Positions 23,230 to 31,817 of a stretch of DNA of 64,000 nucleotides are shown one piece after another. Source of the DNA: Tsuneonella mangrovi (GTDB lineage Bacteria > Pseudomonadota > Alphaproteobacteria > Sphingomonadales > Sphingomonadaceae); NCBI RefSeq assembly GCF_002269345.1, contig NZ_CP022889.1:1426001-1490000 (forward strand), written 5' to 3'. Position 1 is the first letter of the stretch. Every line of letters begins with the position of its first letter. The notes under the pieces were generated by a model that ran no database searches, was not told where the DNA came from, and was given only the letters and a program-made list of their open reading frames with translations. Made by a program: the position numbers and the translations under genes.

Positions 23230-24405
23230 ATGGCTGGCGTGCAAGACCAAACCCCGGGGGCGAACCGCGATCCGCTCGACGGGTGGAGCCTGCCCGCGTG
23301 GACTTATTCCGACCCCGAGTTCTTCGCGCTCGAGAAGGAGCGCGTGTTCGCCCCGTCGTGGCAGGTCGTATGCCACGAAAGCGACATTCCCAATGCCGGC
23401 GACTGGCGTTCGATCGAGATCGTCGGCGAAAGCGTGATCGTCGTGCGCCAGAAAGACGGCAGCTTGCGCGCCTTCGCCAACGTCTGTCGCCATCGCGGCT
23501 CACGGATCCTCGATGGCGACGGCGGCTGCGCGAAGAAGCTCGTGTGCCCCTACCACGCGTGGACCTACGAGCTTGACGGGCGGCTCACCGGCGTGCCCGA
23601 TGCGGCGAGCTATGACGCGCTCGACCAGGCACAACACGGTCTCGCGCCAGTTGCACTCGATGTATGGCACGGGTTCGCGTTCGTGCGGCTGGTCGACGAC
23701 GGACCTTCGGTCGCCGCGATGATGGCACCCTACGAGGAAATGGTCGCGCCCTATCGTTTCAGCGAGCTGCGCGCGCTCGGGCGGGTGACGCTGCGCCCGC
23801 GCCCGGTCAACTGGAAGAACATCGGCGACAACTACTCGGACGGACTGCATATCCAGGTGGCGCACCCCGGGCTCACCCGGCTGTTCGGCAAGAGCTACGG
23901 GGTAGAAGCCGAGCCCTATGTCGATCGGATGTGGGGCAACATGCAAGACCGCCCCTCGACCAATCGGTCAGAGCGCGCTTACCAGCAAATGTTGCCTGAA
24001 TTGCCGCACCTGCCGCCGCAGAGCCAGCGCCAGTGGCTCTATTTCAAGCTGTGGCCCAACGTCGCGTTCGACATCTATCCCGACCAGGTCGATTTCATGC
24101 AATGGCTGCCACTGAGCCCGACCACCAGCGTGATCCGCGAAATCAGCTATGCCCTGCCCGACGATCGCCGGGAGATGCGCGCAGCGCGCTACCTTAACTG
24201 GCGGATCAACCGGCAGGTCAATGCCGAAGACACTGCGCTGATCGCGCGGGTCCAGCAGGGTATGGGTTCGCGCAGCTTTTCCGTCGGGCCGCTGTCCGAC
24301 AAGGAAGTGTGCCTCAGGCACTTTTGCCACCGGATGCGCGAACTGATCCCGGCGGCGCGAGAGGAAACCGCACCCGGGTCCGGATGGAGCCAACGCGCGG
24401 GCTAA
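23230..24405 (+). CDS. Rieske-type aromatic ring-hydroxylating oxygenase, alpha subunit
   Basis: 391 residues from the ATG at 23230 (a GTG seven codons earlier is possible). The Rieske 2Fe-2S ligands CRHRG and CPYHAW are about 16 residues apart. The mononuclear iron site is NIGDNYSDGLHIQVAHPGL (His, His, and a downstream Asp). This architecture covers ring hydroxylases and the GbcA/carnitine/stachydrine monooxygenase group; the substrate cannot be read here. No reductase or beta subunit is adjacent, which fits the three-component alpha-only type. It follows msrA by 27 bases. Confidence 0.85.
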   Translation: MAGVQDQTPGANRDPLDGWSLPAWTYSDPEFFALEKERVFAPSWQVVCHESDIPNAGDWRSIEIVGESVIVVRQKDGSLRAFANVCRHRGSRILDGDGGCAKKLVCPYHAWTYELDGRLTGVPDAASYDALDQAQHGLAPVALDVWHGFAFVRLVDDGPSVAAMMAPYEEMVAPYRFSELRALGRVTLRPRPVNWKNIGDNYSDGLHIQVAHPGLTRLFGKSYGVEAEPYVDRMWGNMQDRPSTNRSERAYQQMLPELPHLPPQSQRQWLYFKLWPNVAFDIYPDQVDFMQWLPLSPTTSVIREISYALPDDRREMRAARYLNWRINRQVNAEDTALIARVQQGMGSRSFSVGPLSDKEVCLRHFCHRMRELIPAAREETAPGSGWSQRAG

Positions 24406-24411
24406 GTGCAA

Positions 24412-25644
24412 TCAGCCCGTTCGCCACCGCGCGACAAAGAATCCGTCGAGACCACCTGCATCGCTGAGCATTCCCGGATCGGTGCGAAGCCAGCCTTCCG
24501 AGGTCGGCGCGAGGCCTGCCGGGAGTTCGTTCGCAAGGATCGGAACCGGTTCCAGCGCAACGTTCGCCGCTTGCTGCTCGCCTTCCTCGGGTTCGAGCGA
24601 GCAGGTCGCATAGACCAGCCTCCCGCCCGGGGCGAGCCAGCCGATGGCGCGCTCAAGCAAAGCGGCCTGCAACTCTGCCATCTCGGCAATCTGCGGGGCA
24701 TGAATGCGGTGGATCACGTCGGGGTGGCGGCGGCAAGTGCCGGTGGCGGTGCACGGTGCGTCGAGCAGGATCGCCTCGTATGTCCGGCCCGGCTCCCACG
24801 TCAGCGCGTCGGCAGCGACGACTTCGGCGGTGAGCCCCGTGCGGTCGAGGTTCTCGACCAGCCGGTCGAGCCGCTTGGCGCTCTTGTCGATGCTAGTGAC
24901 CCGCCACCCAGCTGCCGCCAGCTGGAGCGTCTTGCCCCCCGGCGCGGCGCACAGATCGAGCACGCTGCGGCCCTCTCCATGGCCGAGCAGGCGTGCGGGC
25001 AGCGACGCGGCGAAGTCCTGCACCCACCACGCGCCTTGCTCGAAACCGGGCAGCCGCTCGACCGCGCTGCCGCGTGCGAGGCGAACATGGCCGGGGGCGA
25101 GCGAAGTGCCGCCCAGTTCGACAGTCCAATGCTCGGTCTCGCTCCAATCGCGCAGTGCAAGGTCGAGCGGAGGCGGGGTAGCGAGTGCAGCAGCGATCCA
25201 GGCGGCTCGGCCGCCCCATCGCGCGGCAACTTCGGCGGGCAGGGTCGGCACGGCAGGCAAGGCCGCTTTCTGCTTCACCAGCGCAGAAAACACCCCGTGG
25301 GCCAGCCGCCGCGGTCCGCCGCTCAGCAATTCGAGCCCGGTGGCAATGACTGCGTGCGGCGGGGTCTCCAGCCGCAGCCACTGCGCCAGCATCATCCGCA
25401 GCACCGTGCGCGGTTTGGCGTCATCGGGTAGCCGCTGTTTCGTCGCACCGTCGATCATCGCATCGAGATCGAGCATCCAGCGCAAGCTCTCGCCGGCAAT
25501 CGCCCGGGCGAACGCGCGGTCGCTCGGGGTCAGGCCCTTCGCTGCCGAGCGTTCGGCCAGGTCGAGCGTCTCGCCCCGGCGCAGCACTGCGTCGAGCATC
25601 CGGAGCGCGGCAGTGCGCGCAGGCAATCCCTGGACCTTGGCCAT
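24412..25644 (-). CDS. rsmB: RsmB-like 16S rRNA (cytosine-5)-methyltransferase
   Basis: 410 residues from the ATG at 25644; the frame is open upstream but overlaps the divergent sdhAF4 gene. The N-terminal 140 residues form a NusB-like helical domain (ARTAALRMLDAVLRRGE). The SAM domain follows: LDLCAAPGGKTLQLA, then DAPCTATGTCRRHPD and YATCSLEPEEGE with the two catalytic Cys of the m5C methyltransferase family. It converges on the Rieske oxygenase gene with only six bases between. Confidence 0.9.
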   Translation of the reverse strand: MAKVQGLPARTAALRMLDAVLRRGETLDLAERSAAKGLTPSDRAFARAIAGESLRWMLDLDAMIDGATKQRLPDDAKPRTVLRMMLAQWLRLETPPHAVIATGLELLSGGPRRLAHGVFSALVKQKAALPAVPTLPAEVAARWGGRAAWIAAALATPPPLDLALRDWSETEHWTVELGGTSLAPGHVRLARGSAVERLPGFEQGAWWVQDFAASLPARLLGHGEGRSVLDLCAAPGGKTLQLAAAGWRVTSIDKSAKRLDRLVENLDRTGLTAEVVAADALTWEPGRTYEAILLDAPCTATGTCRRHPDVIHRIHAPQIAEMAELQAALLERAIGWLAPGGRLVYATCSLEPEEGEQQAANVALEPVPILANELPAGLAPTSEGWLRTDPGMLSDAGGLDGFFVARWRTG

Positions 25645-25699
25645 CGCAGCGCCCCTATCCGCGATTGCATCCGCTGGCCAGCGGGTCCATCTTGGACCC

Positions 25700-25858
25700 A
25701 TGGCGAAGAAACCGACCAAGCGGCCCGAAAAATTCGTGAAGCCCGCGCACTGGACTGACGCGCCGCCGCCCAAGCCCAGGGCGGTCAAGGATGACGAACA
25801 GCTCAGCCCCACCCGCTATGGCGACTGGGTGAAGGACGGCATCGCGATCGATTTTTGA
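25700..25858 (+). CDS. succinate dehydrogenase assembly factor 4 homologue (DUF1674)
   Basis: 52 residues from the ATG at 25700. The basic N-terminus (MAKKPTKRPEKF) leads to the DUF1674 signature LSPTRYGDWVKDGIAIDF at the C-terminus, which is how SdhAF4 proteins end. The family binds flavinylated SdhA and helps complex II assembly. It is divergent from rsmB with a 55-base gap. The gene is short enough to be missed by length cut-offs. Confidence 0.85.
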   Translation: MAKKPTKRPEKFVKPAHWTDAPPPKPRAVKDDEQLSPTRYGDWVKDGIAIDF

Positions 25859-25993
25859 GGAGGGGTGGGGGTCTGCATCAAGGCCCCGGTTGGCAGCAGG
25901 CCAACCGCAAGGCCGAACGGCCGCCCGCAGGTGCCCCGCAGCGCAGAGGAGGGAACAGCACCGAGGATGCCCACCCGGATGGGTGGGCGGATA

Positions 25994-27406
25994 TCAGAGA
26001 GCTTTGAATTCCACGTTCAATCCGTCCTTGGGCTTGGGGATCGGCCAGGCCTGCCAGTCGGGCGTGTACCCCTCGGCGATCTCGATGCGGTAGCGCTGGA
26101 GCAGCTGCGCCATCAGGATTTTCACTTGCATGTCGGCAAAGTGCAGCCCGAGGCACATGTGCGCGCCGCCGCCGAAAGGAACCCACGCGTACTTGTGGCG
26201 CGCCTTCTCCGCCTCGCGAGTGAAGCGCATCGGGTCGAACTTCTCCGGATCGTCCCAGTGCTCGGGCGAGTGGTGGACGAAATGGGTGTTGATCGACACC
26301 CCGGCGCCGGCGGGAATGGTATAGCCGCCAAACTCGAACGAACGCAGCGCGCGGCGCGGCGTGCTCGGCACCGGCGGGACGATCCGCAGCGCCTCCTTGA
26401 ACGCCATTTCGGTGAGTTCCATCTTGCCGAGGTCGTCGTAGTCGAGCGGGCGCGGGTTGCCCTGCGCATCGGGTCCGCCGGTGACCGCAATCGCTTCCTG
26501 ACGCAGCTTTTCCTGCCACTCGGGGTGCTTGGCGAGCAGCCAGATCAGCGTTGTCGCGCTCGAAGTAATGGTGTCGTGCGCGGCCATCATCAGGAAGTTC
26601 ATGTGATCGACCACTTCGTCGACCGGCAACAGGCTGCCATCCTCGCGGGTCGCGGTGGCGAACTGGCTGAACATGTCCTGCCCGCCGCCTTCCTTGCGCC
26701 GCCGCTCGGTCTCCGCAGTGAAGTAGTCGACCAGGAACTTCCGCCCGTCGACCCCGCGCTTCATCATCGTGAAAGGCAGCGGAGAGCGCACCGGCGCGAC
26801 CGAGGCCTGCACCATATCGACGAACGCAGCGTTGATCTTGTCGGCCTCGGGCCCCCACGGAATGCCGATGAAACTGTCCGCCGCAAGGTCGAGCGTGAGC
26901 GCCTTGATAGCCGGGTAGAATTTCATCGGACCGGCCCAGCGCTTCACCGTCTCGGCAATCCCGCGATTGAGCGATCCGGCATAGTGGCGCATCGGTTCGG
27001 GCTTGAAGGCAATCGACAGCGCGCGGCGATCGGCGCGGTGATGGTCGAAATCCATCAGCATCAGCCCGCGCGGGAACAACTGGTCGAGTATCGGGCCCCA
27101 GCCCTGCTCGGACGAGAACAGCTTCTCGCGGTCAAACAATACCAGCTCGTTGGCGTCAGCACCAACCAGCATCACCGCCCAGCCGCCAAACGCGCGGTTC
27201 TTGTAGACGGGCCCGTATTGCTCGACCATCGCGGTGTTGAACGCGTGCGGATCGGCCAGCATCTTGAAAGTGTTGCCGACCACCGGCCAGCCGCCGTCAC
27301 CGGGAATATGCGCGAGATCGGCTTCGGTCAGTCGGTCTTCTGTCCAGTGCGTGGGCGTATGCGGCGTAGCCTCGGTAGCAGGCGGCGGGGCGGCGAGGGT
27401 GGCCAT
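25994..27406 (-). CDS. cytochrome P450
   Basis: 470 residues; ATG at 27406 after AAGGAGAAGGATTCG. Seen: I-helix MMAAHDTITSS (with the acid-alcohol pair), K-helix FKEALR (E-x-x-R), and the haem loop FGGGAHMCLG with Cys418. There is no membrane anchor, so it is a soluble class I bacterial enzyme needing ferredoxin and reductase, neither of which is in the window. The substrate is unknown. It is last in a run with hemH, a molybdenum hydroxylase subunit and mrp, but has a perfect 22-bp palindrome 13 bases before its start, which suggests separate repression. Confidence 0.92.
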   Translation of the reverse strand: MATLAAPPPATEATPHTPTHWTEDRLTEADLAHIPGDGGWPVVGNTFKMLADPHAFNTAMVEQYGPVYKNRAFGGWAVMLVGADANELVLFDREKLFSSEQGWGPILDQLFPRGLMLMDFDHHRADRRALSIAFKPEPMRHYAGSLNRGIAETVKRWAGPMKFYPAIKALTLDLAADSFIGIPWGPEADKINAAFVDMVQASVAPVRSPLPFTMMKRGVDGRKFLVDYFTAETERRRKEGGGQDMFSQFATATREDGSLLPVDEVVDHMNFLMMAAHDTITSSATTLIWLLAKHPEWQEKLRQEAIAVTGGPDAQGNPRPLDYDDLGKMELTEMAFKEALRIVPPVPSTPRRALRSFEFGGYTIPAGAGVSINTHFVHHSPEHWDDPEKFDPMRFTREAEKARHKYAWVPFGGGAHMCLGLHFADMQVKILMAQLLQRYRIEIAEGYTPDWQAWPIPKPKDGLNVEFKAL

Positions 27407-27419
27407 CGAATCCTTCTCC

Positions 27420-27441
27420 TTACTTACCGTAATGTAAGTAA
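27420..27441. promoter_or_regulatory. TetR-type operator upstream of the P450 gene
   Basis: TTACTTAC-N6-GTAAGTAA, a perfect 8-6-8 inverted repeat between hemH (stop at 27451) and the P450 start at 27406. The form is typical of TetR-family sites. No TetR gene is in the window. Confidence 0.6.
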
Positions 27442-27450
27442 TTTGCGGGC

Positions 27451-28473
27451 CTAAATCCAGCCCGCCAATTCGCGCCTTACCAACGCTTCGAGCATGTCCA
27501 TCCCCGGATCGCCCGCGTTGAGGCAGGACAGCGCAGCAAATTGCTCGCCGCCCGCTCGCTCGAATTGCTCACGGCCGCGGATCGCCAGTTCCTCGAGCGT
27601 TTCGAGGCAATCGGCAGAAAATCCCGGTGCCGCAATCGCGAGGCGCTTGGTGCCAGCCTTCGCTTCGGCTTCGAGCACCGCATCGGTCGCCGGCTCAAGC
27701 CACTTGGCACGGCCAAACCGGCTCTGGAACGTCGTGACGCAGCGCAGGCCCGGCCGGGCGAGCGCCTGCTCGAGCAGCCGCGCGGTTTTCTGGCACTGGC
27801 AATGGTAGGGATCGCCCAACTCAAGCGTGCGCGCGGGCATCCCGTGGAAACTCAGCAGTATCACTTCCGGCGCGAAATCCAGCGCATCGAGCTGCCTACC
27901 CAGATCCTTCACGAGCGCGTCGATGTAGAGCGGGTCGTCGTGATAGGCTGGCAAGGTCCGCAGCGCAGGTTGCCAACGCATTTTCCCCAGCGTTTCCGCA
28001 GCCTTGTCCACAACCGTCGCGGTCGTCGCGCCGCAGTATTGCGGATAGAGCGGCGCGAGCAGGATCCGTTCGCACCCGGCATCCTTGAGCCGGGCCATCT
28101 CTGCCTCGATCGAGGGATTGCCATAACGCATCGCCCAGCCGACCTGCACGCTATCGCCCAGCCGCGCCTGAAGTGCCGCAGCCTGGTCCGCTGTAATCAC
28201 CGCCAGCGGCGAGCCGCGCTCGGTCCATACCTGGCGATAGGCGTGTGCGCTCTTCTTCGGGCGGGTGTTGAGGATGATCCCGCGCAAGATCGGTTGCCAG
28301 GCGATCGGAGGAATCTCGACCACGCGGCGATCGGACAGGAATTCGGCAAGGTAGCGTTTGACCGACTTGGGATCGGGCGCGTCGGGCGTGCCGAGATTGA
28401 CCAGCAAGACACCGATACCGCCGGTCTTTACCGGCGGATGGTCGGGCGGGGGCGAAGGCGGGTTGATCATCAT
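27451..28473 (-). CDS. hemH: ferrochelatase
   Basis: 340 residues; the ATG at 28473 overlaps the upstream stop as ATGA (a second ATG follows directly). Conserved elements: VLLVNLGTPDAPDP, KRYLAEFLSDRRV, APLYPQYCGATTATV, the catalytic His in LLSFHGMPARTLELGDPYHCQC, FQSRFGRAKWLEP and APGFSADCLETLEEL. It inserts iron into protoporphyrin IX as the last step of haem synthesis, supplying the P450 gene downstream among others. Confidence 0.97.
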   Translation of the reverse strand: MMINPPSPPPDHPPVKTGGIGVLLVNLGTPDAPDPKSVKRYLAEFLSDRRVVEIPPIAWQPILRGIILNTRPKKSAHAYRQVWTERGSPLAVITADQAAALQARLGDSVQVGWAMRYGNPSIEAEMARLKDAGCERILLAPLYPQYCGATTATVVDKAAETLGKMRWQPALRTLPAYHDDPLYIDALVKDLGRQLDALDFAPEVILLSFHGMPARTLELGDPYHCQCQKTARLLEQALARPGLRCVTTFQSRFGRAKWLEPATDAVLEAEAKAGTKRLAIAAPGFSADCLETLEELAIRGREQFERAGGEQFAALSCLNAGDPGMDMLEALVRRELAGWI

Positions 28474-30749
28474 ATCCCGTCGGAGATGAGGGGCAGGCGG
28501 CGCAGGCGCAACCCCGTCGCCGACTGCAGGGCGTTGGCGATCGCCGGAGCGGCCACGGCGACCCCGATCTCGCCGGGATCTGCCGGCAGCCCGTCAGCAG
28601 GAACGAACTCGACATCGACTTCGGGCGCGTCGACCAGCATCGGCAGTGACAGGTCGGCCAGCCGTCCGCTGACGGGCGCGCCGTTCTGGTAAGTGAAAGC
28701 GGCACCCGTCGCAGTGCCCAACCCGAACAGCAAGCCGCCTTCTATCTGTTGGCGCGCAATGTCGAGATTGACGATGCGGCCGAGGTCGACCGCTGCGGAA
28801 AGCTTGCTGACCTTCACTCCTCCGCCGCCTGCGCGCGCGGTGGCAACACAGGCGATCCGTGCGGTCGCTTCATCGTCCTTTCCGCTGCCGATGCGCCAGC
28901 AGGCGATGCCCTGCCCGCTCTCGTTAGCCCCGCCATCCCACTGCGCCATTCGTGCCGCGCGCTGGAGGCATTCCGCGAGACGCGGATCGTCGCCCAGCAA
29001 CTCCATCCGGTAGGATAAGGGTTCGCGCGCGACGCGCTTGGCAAGCTCGTCCATGAAGCATTCGACCGCGAAGGCGAGATAGGCGTGGGCATTGCCGCGC
29101 ATCCGCCCGCTTGGCAGGCCGACGTTCACCGGCACGTGGTCGATCGCGATATCGGGGATCGAATAGGGGACCAGCGCGCCTTCGAACGCCAGCGGGTCGG
29201 CGGTGGCATCGGTTACCCTCAGAGCCGCTTCGGCAGTGCGGTTGTCGAACAGTCGCTTGCCGAACTCGCGCACGGTCGCGGGCATCGCCACGCGCAGCCG
29301 CAAGCCTTGGGCGGAACCGTCTTCTTTCGCCGTCCAGCCGCTCGCGAGGCACGCCAGTGGCGCGCGTGGACGCCCGGCAACACCTTCTTGTCGCCGCGAC
29401 CAGATCAGCTGGACCGGGCGACCGGCCGCTTGTGCCAACACCGCCGCTTCGATCGCCTGGTCGTGCTCCAAGCGGCGGTCGAAGCTGCCGCCGGCACCCA
29501 TCGGGTAAACCACCACGTCGCGTTCGCTCAGGCCGACCGCTTTCGCCGCCGCGTGCCGCGCATGCTCGGGTGCCTGCGTCGCGAGCCACAGTTCAAGCTG
29601 CCCGTCCTCGAGCCGCGCGGTGGCACTTGCGGTTTCCAGCGTCGCCTGCGTCTGCGGCACGATGTCATAGCGATAGGTGCATGACGGGTCGCCGAGATGG
29701 TCGTCGCCATCGCCGCGCGTGAAGATTCGAACCGCCTCGCCCTTGGTCACCGCTTCTTCAAGCCGTTCGTCGATCGAATCGCTGCTTGGCCCACCGGACA
29801 CTTTGAAGCGCGGCTTCATCAGCGTGAGCGCACGCTCTGCGGCCCACCACGTCTCGGCGAGCACCGCAACCCAGCTCGGATTCTGCACGACCTTGACGAG
29901 GCCTCGCACTTTGCGGGCTGCGTCCTTGTCGAACCCGGACAGCGTGGCATCGCCAGCCGGGGCGTGGCGGATTGCAGCGTAGACCATGTCCGGCAGGCGG
30001 ATATCGCCGGCGAACAGGTAACTGCCATCGACCTTTGCCGGCAAGTCGAGCCGGGGATAGGGGATCGGCTGGTCCTGGTCCGCAGGGCCGGGCGCTTCGG
30101 CATAGGGCTGCGCACTGACAGGCGGCGGATCGGGCGGCGATTGGCGTGCAGCATCGGCGGCTAGTGCGGCGAACGACAAGTGCTTGCCGGCGTGGATTAT
30201 GAACCCGTCGCGCGCCTCGCATTCCTCCCACGCGACGCCCCACCGCTCCGCCGCGACCATTGCCAGCATGGCTCGGGCAGAGGCGGCGGCATTACGCGCG
30301 GGACCTTCGAATGCCGCCAGCGAGAGCCCTTCGGCAGTGGCATTGAACGGTCCTTCCTGCGCGTAGCGGAGCGCCAGGACGCTGTCGGGCCGTTCGGCGA
30401 GACCGGGCATCACCGGCATCCACAGCGGTGCCCATTTCGCAGCCAGCGGCACGTTGGGATAGGCACCCGAGATCGGCGCTGGTTCGACTGCAACCTGCCG
30501 CCAGTCGGCACCGAGTTCGGCTGCGACCAGCTGCGGCAACAGGGTAGTAATGCCCTGTCCCATTTCGAGCTGCGGGACCGCCACGGTTACCACTCCGTCG
30601 CGCCCGATCTTGAGCCATGCGCCGAACGCCCATTCGTCACTCCCGGGCGAAAGCGGGGTCGAGAACTGGCGCGGCCACAAACCCCACGCGACGAGCAGTC
30701 CGCCCCCTGCGGCGGCACCTGCCAGCAATCCGCGGCGGGTGACCTGCAT
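28470..30749 (-). CDS. xanthine dehydrogenase/aldehyde oxidase family molybdopterin subunit (IorB-like), Tat signal
   Basis: 759 residues with a twin-arginine signal (MQVTRRGLLAGAAAGGGLLV). It is a molybdenum hydroxylase large subunit: VAVPQLEMGQGITTLLPQLVA, PMGAGGSFDRRLEHD, LPSGRMRGNAHAYLAFAVEC, and the C-terminal GEIGVAVAAPAIANAL with the catalytic Glu. It resembles isoquinoline 1-oxidoreductase beta subunits, which pair with a small 2Fe-2S subunit; none is adjacent. Its start is three bases after the mrp stop and its stop overlaps hemH. mobA, at 42236, would be needed to make the dinucleotide form of its cofactor. Confidence 0.85.
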   Translation of the reverse strand: MQVTRRGLLAGAAAGGGLLVAWGLWPRQFSTPLSPGSDEWAFGAWLKIGRDGVVTVAVPQLEMGQGITTLLPQLVAAELGADWRQVAVEPAPISGAYPNVPLAAKWAPLWMPVMPGLAERPDSVLALRYAQEGPFNATAEGLSLAAFEGPARNAAASARAMLAMVAAERWGVAWEECEARDGFIIHAGKHLSFAALAADAARQSPPDPPPVSAQPYAEAPGPADQDQPIPYPRLDLPAKVDGSYLFAGDIRLPDMVYAAIRHAPAGDATLSGFDKDAARKVRGLVKVVQNPSWVAVLAETWWAAERALTLMKPRFKVSGGPSSDSIDERLEEAVTKGEAVRIFTRGDGDDHLGDPSCTYRYDIVPQTQATLETASATARLEDGQLELWLATQAPEHARHAAAKAVGLSERDVVVYPMGAGGSFDRRLEHDQAIEAAVLAQAAGRPVQLIWSRRQEGVAGRPRAPLACLASGWTAKEDGSAQGLRLRVAMPATVREFGKRLFDNRTAEAALRVTDATADPLAFEGALVPYSIPDIAIDHVPVNVGLPSGRMRGNAHAYLAFAVECFMDELAKRVAREPLSYRMELLGDDPRLAECLQRAARMAQWDGGANESGQGIACWRIGSGKDDEATARIACVATARAGGGGVKVSKLSAAVDLGRIVNLDIARQQIEGGLLFGLGTATGAAFTYQNGAPVSGRLADLSLPMLVDAPEVDVEFVPADGLPADPGEIGVAVAAPAIANALQSATGLRLRRLPLISDGI

Positions 30750-30752
30750 CGC

Positions 30753-31742
30753 TCAGCCCACCGCGACCGGCTGGCGCGCGTCGATCCATGCGCCGAGCTG
30801 CTGCGCGATAGCGGCGAAGGCCCCTGCTTGCGGCCCGTCAGCAGCTGCGGGCGGCTCTCCGCTGTCGCTGGCCATTCGGATTTCGCGCGCCAGAGGGATG
30901 CGGCCGAGGAACGCGATCCCTTCGGCCCTTGCTTCCTCCTCAACCCCGCCGACACCGAACGGATCGCTCGCTTCGCCGCAATGTGGGCAGACATACCCGG
31001 CCATGTTCTCGACCAGCCCGATCACCGGCACGCCGCCGGTTGCGAACAATTGCGCCGCGCGGCGCGCGTCGATCAGCGCGATATCCTGCGGCGTCGAGAC
31101 GATCACCGCACCAGCGGGTTTGTGCTTTTGCAGCATGGTGATCTGCACGTCACCGGTACCAGGCGGCAGGTCCATCAGCAGCACCTCGACACCCGACCAG
31201 TCCGCCTCCATCAACTGGACCAGCGCGCCGCCCGCCATCGGCCCGCGCCATGCGACTGCACGGCCCGGTTCGACCAGGTGACCGATCGAGAGCATCTTTA
31301 CCCCGAACTTGCTGTCGATCGGGATCAGTTGCTTGTCGCGCGCCTGCGGGCGCTGCCCCGCCGTGCCGAGCATCGTCGGCTGGCTCGGTCCATAGATATC
31401 GGCGTCGACCAGCCCGACCTTGCGTCCGGCCCGCGCCAGCGCAACCGCAAGATTGGCGGTCAAAGTCGACTTGCCGACACCGCCCTTGCCCGAGCCGATG
31501 GCGATGACGACCGGTCCCGCTGGCGGCTCCGGCCGATCGGCCATCAGCGCCACGCGGACATCCTTCACGCCATTGGCCTGCGACAGCACATCCTTGGCCG
31601 CGCGCTCGAGGTCGGCACATTCGCCCGCGCTCAGGCCCTCGGCATCGAGAACGCCCGTCGCAGTGCCATCGCGCAATGACAACGACCGCACCCGGTCGGC
31701 AATCGAAGCGGGAAGGAGGCGCTTGAGCGTGTCTTCGTCCAT
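30753..31742 (-). CDS. mrp: Mrp/ApbC-type iron-sulfur carrier ATPase
   Basis: 329 residues. N-terminal MIP18/DUF59-like remnant (about 1-70), then the deviant Walker A GSGKGGVGKST, VDADIYGPSQPTM, LMDLPPGTGDVQ and the C-P-H-C pair that binds a bridging 4Fe-4S cluster. It assembles and hands over Fe-S clusters. Its position at the head of a unit with a molybdenum hydroxylase subunit, hemH and a P450 suggests a metal-cofactor theme. Confidence 0.93.
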   Translation of the reverse strand: MDEDTLKRLLPASIADRVRSLSLRDGTATGVLDAEGLSAGECADLERAAKDVLSQANGVKDVRVALMADRPEPPAGPVVIAIGSGKGGVGKSTLTANLAVALARAGRKVGLVDADIYGPSQPTMLGTAGQRPQARDKQLIPIDSKFGVKMLSIGHLVEPGRAVAWRGPMAGGALVQLMEADWSGVEVLLMDLPPGTGDVQITMLQKHKPAGAVIVSTPQDIALIDARRAAQLFATGGVPVIGLVENMAGYVCPHCGEASDPFGVGGVEEEARAEGIAFLGRIPLAREIRMASDSGEPPAAADGPQAGAFAAIAQQLGAWIDARQPVAVG

Positions 31743-31817
31743 CTAGGCAATCCACTAGCAGCAAAATCGCAGCCGCCACCCCTGTTTTTCCCGCGATCCC
31801 CACCTATAAGAGAAGGC

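Noticed and set aside
21730-23493. 587-codon minus-strand frame containing aguB
   Set aside because: The upstream 300 codons are antisense to msrA and the Rieske gene; the AguB family start is at 22581.
24704-25858. 384-codon plus-strand frame over rsmB
   Set aside because: It is the antisense shadow of rsmB; only the last 52 codons, from the ATG at 25700, form a real gene (DUF1674).
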